64,000 nucleotides of DNA. It comes from Lactarius indigo (lineage: Eukaryota; Basidiomycota; Agaricomycetes; Russulales; Russulaceae). The translations under genes were made by a program, and so were the position numbers. Below, one piece after another: positions 56,669 through 64,000 of the stretch. The stretch covers positions 434,001 to 498,000 of the forward strand of contig JAFKAC010000010.1 in the NCBI GenBank assembly GCA_025766275.1, written 5' to 3'. Under the pieces are notes generated by a model that worked only from the letters and a program-made list of their open reading frames with translations, was not told the origin of the DNA and searched no databases. Numbering within the stretch: the first letter of the stretch is position 1; every line of letters begins with the position of its first letter.

Positions 56669-57407
56669 GAAGGATGGATGGTGGCAGACGGAAAAGAGGG
56701 ATGTGCCACGTGCCGCGTTAATTCGTGTTCGCGTTCGCGCTCAAGACAACTATCCGCCTGGGCAAGCGCCTGGGCCTTGCTCTGCCCGAGACCCTTGCCT
56801 ATACTGCCAACTATCGGCGTCCAATCTATACTCGATTCCAATCAAGAACCATAAAGCATTCTATAACAGAAAATTTAAACGATCCAGAGCCCTCGCTCGC
56901 TCGCCCATGAGTTTATTTCCAAGAGTCGCTGGTCTGAAGCGGAACGAGGAGTCTTTGACAAGGTCTTCGACCGAGCAGACAGGGTGGCTCGTGCTCAGCT
57001 TGCCGCCACCTGCCCACTGGTTCAAACAACCGTAATCTTTTTCTTTTGCCAGCCCGCCGCATCTAGGAAGTAAAGCCGCCGTGATGAGGCACTAGTCCCG
57101 CGTTCATCAGATCGCTCCGGGATATTTGTCACGACCTCGGCTCGGTCACAATAACCCTCGTTTTTGATGGAGAAGCACCTCAGGCTTGCGCCCAGTTTCT
57201 ACGTGGCCACTGGCATCTGCCCCAACATTTGCTACACTGTGACTTTCCTAGTATGCTTGCTGGGTAATGAAATGACATGTTATTTTTTCTCTTCATCTGT
57301 GTCTCTGCGCTGGGCCTCGCCTCGTCTTATTTCACCCTCTGGTGCTGCACGGGCCCGTCTCTTGGAGAGCCAGATGAATGACCCTCAAAGATTGCACGAT
57401 GGATATG
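56669..57407. other. Duplicated intergenic sequence
   Basis: Similar in parts to 48100-48620 (for example the stretch starting TCCCGCGTT, near 57098 and 48296) and to the sequences beyond lectin stop codons (ATTCCAATCAAGAACC near 56840). No gene recognised. Supports co-duplication of the lectin and secreted-protein loci. Confidence 0.5.
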
Positions 57408-57735
57408 AAGATAATTTGGAAATTTGATTTCGCACGCAGTGGAGAAAAGCGAGAGGGAAAAAAAAATAGGTTCTGTCATGTGAGGCTTTTGCTCCTCATA
57501 GGACCAGAGCCTTGTGGGGTCGTGGTGGTACTACATTTGGTCGGTATAACGGTATTCTTCATTGCTTTACCCTCGAGCCACCGGAATTTGAGGGGGAAGC
57601 CAGGTTTTAGTGTCTCACCCGCCCTTGGCCAGGTAATTGCAGTGGGAAACCACCCGACGGCGGCGGTAACAATACAAGGGGCCCTTGCTCTAAATATAGT
57701 GCAGCACAAGGGTACGGTGGCACCATGAGCTGGTG
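57408..57735. repeat. Duplicated block shared with 48618-48950
   Basis: About 270 bp nearly parallel to 48636-48945, including CATTTGGTCGGTATAACGG and GTGCAGCACA. Both strands give similar open frames in the two copies (plus: LVGITVFFI; minus: NTVIPTKC), so the coding strand, if any, cannot be decided. It lies just beyond the 3' end of the secreted-protein gene in both copies. Confidence 0.55.
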
Positions 57736-57969
57736 CGTTAAAAGTCTACAGATTAGGAAAAAAAAAAGAGGCAAATGGTCGGGGAATGAAGGAGCAGAGC
57801 GTAGATAATCCATCGCAATCAGCGTCATAAAAATAGTTTTTAAACACCACTCGAAACAGTGACGTCAGCGAAAATGTTGGTCCACTAAAAGGTTAAACTC
57901 GAGCGCCTCATAAAATTGAACTGTCATAATGGAGACGAGTCTATTGTGAGAGGAAAATGGTCTGTGAAG

Positions 57970-59084
57970 GCAATGATCAGCTGAGAAGGATCTAAAACGG
58001 CGGAATGAGTGAACTCGTACAACTGGGACCTGATAGTAAAAATTGTAGAGCGCGGTGGGGTTAGAGGTAAAGTTCAATGCGTTCAACCCAAAATCGTAAA
58101 TAAGAGTAGGCTGAGTCGTGCCGTTAACTGCATTTGTCCAGGTCGCTACAATGGAGCGTATCACCCACATTGAGCACAAGTTATGAGGGACCCAAGAGGT
58201 AACAGGTACAACTCACCGTTGAGAGCTCCCGAGGTTGAGTCTAGACTCCAGATCGCCGCACCCGCTACAGTAACATCAAATTCAGTGCTTGAACAGGACT
58301 TAGGATCTGAGCGAGGTCTCACGTCCGGGATCAACATTAATAAACTCGATGGTGCTGTTTCTATGGTCAGCGATCTGGACTGTACCATTCCAGCAAAGTG
58401 ATAAACCTACCTCAGAGTCTGAGGTGACAAAGGGAGTGTACCATAAGCACCGATGTTAAACGGGGCTTCGAACTCAGGGTCCTGAAACCGTATCGATGCG
58501 AAAGAAACTAAAGTGAGATGGATGAAACCACCAGACGCGAAACCGTACCTGGGCTACAAGGTTTGAGCCCGAAAACTCAACAGTGAGGTCTGGAATAGCC
58601 GGATTGTGAGCGATGTCAAGATTGAGTCCGATCCTGAAGCAACGTATGTCAGAGGGTCATGGCGATAATCGCAAAACGTACGCACGGGCCTCGGCTCGCG
58701 TCATTTGCGACGTAGCCCAATCTGGTGTTGTCGGCGGCCTGGCGCACCTCGAGACGACCGGTAGTGCTAAGAGAGATTGGTGATTAGGGAATATACTCAA
58801 AAAAAGATCTACTCACGACGAGCCGGGCTGCTGCGAAACCTGCCTACGGTTCGCGGCTATTTCCATAACCCCCAATCAGCAAAATGGATCAACTTTAAAC
58901 GATGGGAAAACCTCCACGCACTTTCGGTTGGAGATCGCCTGGTAGGAGGAAGGGGAGGGAGGCCCCTCGCGAAGCGCTGTCCATTCGTCTCGCGCTTCGT
59001 GAGCAAAGCAGCATCAACGAGTACAACAGTCCCCAAAAGAGCAACTGAAGCCACGAACAGGAAGAAGGCAAATGTCTGCACCAT
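57970..59084 (-). CDS. Small secreted protein gene (basidiomycete type)
   Basis: Start MVQTFAFFLFVASVALL at 59084: a hydrophobic signal peptide of about 25 residues ending VDA, then TKRETNGQRFARGLPPLPPTRR-like pro-segment typical of small secreted basidiomycete proteins (residues given in pieces). Exons read from splice signals: 58922-59084, 58817-58856, 58686-58766, 58549-58633, 58411-58481, about 58217-58350 and about 57975-58140; introns are about 50-70 nt. Middle part: RLEVRQAADNTRLGYVAND, IGLNLDIAHNPAIPDLTVEF, PEFEAPFNIGAYGTLPLS, and late exons AAIWSLDSTSGALNG and PTLIYDFGLNALNFTSNPTA. The frame of the sixth exon conflicts with the preceding one by one base, so either the acceptor is misplaced or there is a frameshift. 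Function unknown, extracellular. The C-terminus is uncertain. Confidence 0.65.
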
Positions 59085-60140
59085 GAATGAACGTGCCAAG
59101 ATGGACGACAGCAAGAGCAAGAGTGGACGCGAGTCTCAGCCCGGGAGAGATGGAGATGACATATGCGCCCGTATTTATTCCGATATTGATATTTTTAGTT
59201 TATCAGTTCTTCGGTGCAGTACAAGCGGGGAGGCTCTAGCTTGACGACGTCTTGCCGTATACGCGATGGGGTGCGAGGGGATTTACCGAGGACCACCCGA
59301 TTGAAATCCTTCTCACAGTTTCCGAGACCGAACCTTGCTTGGACCGCCTGAGCATTTTTTCCTTCTCTTGAAGACGGACCTCTCGCGTGGCATAACTATT
59401 TTCGTTCCTACAGAGCTGTGCGTAAGGTAGTAGGGAGGGGCGTGATGCGTGAGCGTGTACCTGAACAAAGAACAACACGTGGCGTTTTCGACGGAGTATA
59501 GCGAAAAGTTAATTCCGATACTTGGCCGTGACGCATGATGCATGATGCTTGGTGTATGACGCCATACAGTGGCCTTCGCTCGAGCTATTTTTGATGACAC
59601 GGGAGCCCACAAGGATAGGGACGGCGTCCTTCCAATAAGCCGATGTCACTTGAAGTCAAATGAGCCAAGCCAATTTCTGCCTTCCCAATGCCGCGGGGGT
59701 TGTCCGCTTCACATGGTGAACGCATGATTGCATCAGAATTCGGAAGTTCACTATCTGCCACCAAGATATCAACCACCCGTGGCACGAAGCGAAGCATCCC
59801 ATTGTCTCCGGTCTCGTGCTGATGGATGGCCTGGTGCAAGTACTTGCGACTATTTAGCGTCTGATCCGTATTGGGCCAATTCCAACCAAAGAACCAAAAA
59901 AAATACACGTTCTATAGTACACTGAGTTTTGAACAATTGCTCCCGCTTGTGGTGAGCCAACGCCCGCCTGATCCAATGCCATCACTAATACAATTTGTTC
60001 GGATGCAAGAGTAGCACCACGGTGAATCTTTGGAACTTCGGCTTCGCACTGACATCCTAGTAAATGGACGTCGTAGTTGGAACGTTAATTATCCTTGCAG
60101 AGCGGAAGACTGAGTAACTTACGCCTGATACTACCAATTG
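59085..60140. other. Intergenic region between secreted-protein gene and lectin 6
   Basis: Upstream part of the secreted-protein gene and the 3' side of lectin 6. Around 59590-59680 it matches 49800-49860. Near 59870-59950 it shares ATTCCAACCAAAGAACC and the GTACACTGAG words found beyond other lectins. No gene recognised. Confidence 0.5.
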
Positions 60141-60935
60141 TTAGTTGAACGCGACGATAGTGGCACCAGCGGAATAAAGGGTGGTGTTGTCCCAGGAATC
60201 AATGTGCCAGACCAGACCGGTCGTGGAGACGCTGTCCACGTAAGCGTTAATGCGAAGGTTGGCCTTGTGGTCAATGTCGAGATAGTTCAACGCGATAAAG
60301 ACCGAGGGTTTCCTCCAGAACTCGACCGCGCCGAATCCGATTTCGCTGCTCTGTTTTAGCTGAGGTCGGTGCCAAGGACGAACGTCCATCGTATTGATAG
60401 ATCTGCTAAAAATGTGCTCATGATCTTCTGGATAAGCAATCCAGCAAACCCGCGCGGCGTAGAAGGTCGTGTCTGACCAGGTCTCGATATTGAGGGTGAA
60501 TCCCTTCACGTCGATGTCTGTGGCAGTAGTTTTGACACGCCAGGTGCGATTCCTGTCGAGGTCGATGCAGTTGAAGAAGACGACGACCTTAGGAGGGGTG
60601 ATGAATGGGCGCTCAAAGTTGATGCGCGCAGACGCCGGGTCATTGGGATCGTTCCAGAGATCGCGTGTGTGTTCTCCGGTGAGGAAATCTAGATCACCGG
60701 GTGCGAGCGCGATCACATCCGCAGCGGCACTGAAGAGAGTCGTATCGGCCCAGGGAGTGATCTGGCAGTCGGCCGAGGTCGTTGTGATGTTCTGGAGCCT
60801 CGACGTAACGCGGATGTCGGCTTTATTTCCGACATCTAGCTCACGGAGGCCATGGGCTAAGCGGGGGCGGTCGACGAATGGGCGAGGGAAGTTCAAAGTG
60901 CTCTGGGATATGTCAAATGTGCAGAGAATCGGCAT
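60141..60935 (-). CDS. H-type lectin domain protein 6
   Basis: 264 residues from MPILCTFD (ATG ending at 60935, aligned with the paralogues; an in-frame ATG 18 nt further upstream gives a poorer match). Three H-type lectin repeats; INFERPFITPPKVVVFFNCIDL in pieces, HIDSWDNTTLYSAGATIVAF at the end. The downstream GTAAGTTACTCAG donor-like signal is conserved with the other copies. No signal peptide. Confidence 0.9.
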   Translation of the reverse strand: MPILCTFDISQSTLNFPRPFVDRPRLAHGLRELDVGNKADIRVTSRLQNITTTSADCQITPWADTTLFSAAADVIALAPGDLDFLTGEHTRDLWNDPNDPASARINFERPFITPPKVVVFFNCIDLDRNRTWRVKTTATDIDVKGFTLNIETWSDTTFYAARVCWIAYPEDHEHIFSRSINTMDVRPWHRPQLKQSSEIGFGAVEFWRKPSVFIALNYLDIDHKANLRINAYVDSVSTTGLVWHIDSWDNTTLYSAGATIVAFN

Positions 60936-62191
60936 GACGGTTATGAAGCACAATTGGGGGCGGGTTGAAGCCGAGAATCAGTATTCTCCAAAGAGCTTTT
61001 CTACGCCTCAAGCGTGTCCATTTTATCGATGTCATCTCCTGAGTGCTGCGGGCAATGCTGAGCGCTGAAATATGAAGGGTTTGGGGTCTTCCGCAGCATT
61101 GCGGCAAGCGCGGCCCGAAATCGACCAGCTCAAAGCCGCGCCACTTACATAAGGGGCGGCGAGCGCGCCTGGTCTCGCTCACATCGGGCGTCCCCCTTTT
61201 CCGTGCTTCGCTATGAATGCCTCGTATGTACACGAATGGATCTTATCAGTTCCCTGTCTTGTCTACCATTCGACTTGGTTCGGGCCGAGCCAAGTGTCCG
61301 GCCTGGGCGCTGGGGAAGGTTCAGGCAAGGGACTCAATCGATCTCGTTTGCATGGCTGTCCAAGGTGGATAAATGGCAATACACGCTGTGGCTGGAGTGT
61401 TGTGTTGGCAGATTTCTATTTGTGCGCCTTGAGGTACAGAACTTCATGTAGCGGTGCTAGTTCTCCGTATGCACACGTATTCGCATGCAGTGCCATTCTT
61501 CCTGATCATCATTGATTCATCAATGAAACACACATATTAACGTGGCGAACACAATTCCTTACATAGACAATCGTCGCAGCTTTTTTTTTTTCTTTTAAGT
61601 GCACCGATGCGGGTGTTCAGAAAGCCGACGTGCAGCAACGAACGATTGGATAGATTCGAGCTCTCATGGATCCCAAAGGTGAAGGATGTCAACACCGGTA
61701 ATACCCCGATTCCCGAGCGGATTGCTCCAAAGTGTTCGCGGGGTCTGGGGGCGTCTGGTGCGTTTCGCTGTTGAGCTGATCCACGCGGGCCGATGGCGAG
61801 GAGAGCTGTCTGAGAAGATGGACACCCGCTGACCTATGCAGTATCAGGTAAAGTGTAACCGGACTGCGGACTGCCCCAAGAAATGAGATGTTGAAAAAGG
61901 GACGAGATGATGCAGTTGTTCTCCCTGAGCGCGATAGACGTTCGAGAAGACGAAAACTTGAGCTCTTTTGTGTACCCGATAAACAGTGATAGTTATGGGA
62001 TCGGGGAGGCGAGCCAAATCCATGAAGCTGCTCAAGAATAGGAACTCCGGTTTCCGGTTCTGGCGACGAGGTCCTCTAGGAACTCAGCGGAACCATCGAA
62101 ACTCGCTGAGGGAAGGGAAGACGGCGCGATCTAGGGAGGTACTTTCATGGTCCTGGGAGGAAGTTGGATAAGGAAACGGATCTCGATACAC
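60936..62191. other. Intergenic, nothing convincing
   Basis: The first 200 bp are the upstream region of lectin 6 (similar to 31480-31560 and 45310-45350, CCGAAA-CGACCAGCTCA-type words). The rest has only short frames; no family recognised. Confidence 0.45.
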
Positions 62192-62434
62192 CTAAGCTAG
62201 ATCGTTGTGCGTGGCCCAACGGCCAGCGCCCCCGGGGAGAACCATCCTGCGCGCGGGATCAAATCGAGTCGAAGAGAGACAAGACCCCGCGCGGATGAAA
62301 GGAGCCGCGATAATGTAGGGAAAGCAACTTGACATATGTGGAGATAGCGCAACCGGAGGGGGGATCCACCCAAAGAAGTACTGGGAAGGGTCAACGAAGA
62401 TACTCCACCGACGGCTAATGATGACACGAGTCAA
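62192..62434 (-). pseudogene. F-box/LRR-type gene remnant
   Basis: Frame pieces LGGSPLRLRYLHICQVAFPTL and ARGLVSLRLDLIPRAGWFSP (shown in parts) resemble the leucine-rich repeat region after the F-box in basidiomycete proteins and align with the start of the gene at 63116 (DLVSLQLDEIPDTGYFSP). The frame then breaks (AVGPRTTI stop), so this is a truncated relative. Confidence 0.55.
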
Positions 62435-62510
62435 ACATATTCTAGTTCGTGGAACAGCTCCTTCGACAAGGCGGCCGACTTTTACAAGAATGAGTCTGGT
62501 ATGATGAGAT

Positions 62511-62768
62511 TTATTTCCCGCACGTGATCGTGATATCGGACATGATTACGTCGTCATCGTCTGGTGTCAGTAGCTGGAATTGGGGAGGCGGCCAGCAATC
62601 TAGGGTCTTCCTACCTGACTTGCCACGCGGCTTCTTGTATAGACAAGCTGCGGCTTCAAACGGCGGGGTGAGGAGAATATGATCTCCATCTTCTGCATAC
62701 GTGGGCAAGAATATATCATTCCCTGTATTCACGCTCTTATTGTGAATCAGTCGCTTGGTCGGTCGCAT
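62511..62768 (-). CDS. Hypothetical 85-residue protein
   Basis: MRPTKRLIHNKSVNTGND ... FEAAACLYKKPRGKSGRK ... TPDDDDVIMSDITITCGK, stop at 62511. ATG start, mixed composition with a basic middle and acidic C-terminal part. No family recognised. It lies between two F-box-related sequences and could equally be a chance frame. Confidence 0.3.
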   Translation of the reverse strand: MRPTKRLIHNKSVNTGNDIFLPTYAEDGDHILLTPPFEAAACLYKKPRGKSGRKTLDCWPPPQFQLLTPDDDDVIMSDITITCGK

Positions 62769-63115
62769 GGGTTTTTAAGTCCAGACCTAACTTGAAGTTG
62801 TCATGTATGTGCCCTGTCCGAGATCCGAACACAAGTCCGAACAAGCCAAGGAACAAGCTTAACTCTTTACTATTACCTAGTCATACATGTGTATCGATAA
62901 TGTTGGGCAAACTAATCTATGCACTAGCTGTAATCTGTATAGAAGGGATAGGAATATCATTGTGGTGTTAGAGAGCTGCACAAGACGAGGGATTGTAATA
63001 GGAAATAAATCGTAGATTATTAGTAGATAAGAGTAAGTGAGGGTAATATCATCAGAGCAAAGGTCAATATACAGAGGTAATAGTGGGACGGAATTGCGAG
63101 CTCTAAGGCGAAATA
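62769..63115. other. Intergenic, AT-rich, nothing recognised
   Basis: Short stretch between the hypothetical gene and the stop of the F-box/LRR-type gene; probably its 3' flank. Confidence 0.4.
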
Positions 63116-64000
63116 TCATAACTCCTGATCCCCAAACCAATCGTCGTAGAACCCCTCTCCCGCATAGTGCACGGATACAAGGTGACCGGAAAGCTTGCGC
63201 GCGGCTATGAACGCCTCGATAGCTCGAGACATTGCGGTGCCCCTAAGGTGAATGTCGCGTAGTGCCGAGAACACATGCCGACCAACGCCATCCGCGGACT
63301 GCTCCAGAGCGGCCGCCATGCTCGGAACCAGCGTGCCCGTCAATTCCAGTCTCCGTACGCTAACGAATAGGCCAAACAGCTCCAGCCATTGAACGGGATC
63401 GACCTTGTCCCCAAGAGCCGAAGATGGTCGATGCGCCTCGATTTCAAGCCGCCTGACGCCGGCCACGAGCGGTAAAAGTTGTCTGTTGATGTGGATAAGT
63501 GAGGCCATTCGCCTGGCAAACTCCGGACACGAAATTTGCAGCCGTAGAGTCCCTCGAGGAGATGGATGTGGGAAATAGTGGGTGATAGAGAAACCGGGCT
63601 CCCAAAGCCAGATCGATGTTAGATAAGGGGAGGAACCCAGCCTTTGTGTGAGGTCGATGAACTGGGAGAGTTGTGGGATGTCGAAGGCGAGCCTGTCGAA
63701 AAAGGCAATCTCGATCTTTTCGAGCAGGGGGGCGCTGAGTCTGGCAACGAGGTTCTCAAGGTACTCGCTATCACCCCTGAATTGGAAATCGGCGAGAGCG
63801 AGGAGGACAACCCGATCCAACGAAGGTGGGTGCGGGCTTTCTTGGTCCTGGTAGGCAGTTGAAGAGAGAAAGTGGACCTTCAAGGATTTGATCTGGGGGG
63901 TTGCGCCTAGGCCAGTGGCAAGCGCCACTGGCGAAAAGTATCCCGTATCTGGGATCTCATCAAGCTGAAGCGAGACGAGATCCCTTGTAGACAAAAGGAG
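63116..64000 (-). CDS. F-box/LRR-type protein, 5' end outside window
   Basis: Open for more than 290 codons to the window edge; stop TGA at 63116-63118. Contains leucine-rich segments characteristic of basidiomycete F-box proteins: DLVSLQLDEIPDTGYFSP, LKVHFLS, RVVLLALADFQFRGDSEYLENLVARL (in pieces), PLLEKIEIAFFD, FVSVRRLELTG, MSRAIEAFIAARKLSG and the C-terminal YDDWFGDQEL. The F-box itself should lie upstream beyond 64000. Such proteins act as substrate adaptors of SCF ubiquitin ligases; the target is unknown. The family is usually expanded in Agaricomycetes. Confidence 0.75.
   Translation of the reverse strand, partial: LLLSTRDLVSLQLDEIPDTGYFSPVALATGLGATPQIKSLKVHFLSSTAYQDQESPHPPSLDRVVLLALADFQFRGDSEYLENLVARLSAPLLEKIEIAFFDRLAFDIPQLSQFIDLTQRLGSSPYLTSIWLWEPGFSITHYFPHPSPRGTLRLQISCPEFARRMASLIHINRQLLPLVAGVRRLEIEAHRPSSALGDKVDPVQWLELFGLFVSVRRLELTGTLVPSMAAALEQSADGVGRHVFSALRDIHLRGTAMSRAIEAFIAARKLSGHLVSVHYAGEGFYDDWFGDQEL

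Overview
The window looks like a transposon-packed accessory region of a basidiomycete (Agaricomycetes-type) nuclear genome. The evidence is genes with 40-60 nt GT..AG introns, a cluster of H-type lectin genes, DUF6532-, DUF6534- and F-box/LRR-like proteins of basidiomycete type, and chromodomain Ty3/gypsy and Plavaka transposons. I cannot name the species. No rRNA, tRNA or CRISPR was seen.

Left third (1-18748): nested Ty3/gypsy elements. Element A (pol 575-1498 and 12233-15732, 3' LTR 15763-16234) was split by a complete copy of another family, B (1499-12232, 509-bp LTRs, 5-bp duplication CTATC). B was itself hit by a 2.4-kb TIR element (7532-9945) and a foreign solo LTR (10880-11384). A also carries a B-type solo LTR (14061-14568) and, at the window edge, the 5' LTR of a minus-strand element C (21-574). 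A sits in a scrap of a further B-like element D, which abuts a second 2.4-kb TIR element (16315-18748). These retroelements carry a self-priming signal like that of the Tf1/sushi group and an unrecognised C-terminal domain fused in frame after the chromodomain.

Middle (19045-45292): two Plavaka DNA transposons delimited by CATCAG termini and 2-bp duplications. Plavaka-1 (about 8.6 kb) holds a broken fungal-type transcription factor gene, a DUF6532-like gene and the transposase. Plavaka-2 (11.4 kb) holds a DUF6534-like membrane protein gene, the transposase (with a solo LTR in an intron) and another DUF6532-like gene. Plavaka-2 lies inside a poly(A)-tailed non-LTR relic flanked by a 12-bp duplication. 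Retroelement and transposase reading frames are killed almost only by TGA at positions where arginine (CGA) is expected.

Right half (28136-60935) and margins: six H-type lectin paralogues, all on the minus strand (28136, 30529, 31975, 46052, 50244, 60141), partly co-duplicated with a small secreted-protein gene (intact near 58 kb, truncated near 49 kb). One lectin is split by a 1230-bp hAT-like element with a perfect 8-bp duplication. Between lectins 5 and 6 lies a 4.15-kb near-palindromic element filled with an 8-bp satellite. F-box/LRR-type genes begin at the right edge.

The host genes appear to be the lectin/secreted-protein array and the F-box genes; nearly everything else is mobile DNA and its cargo.
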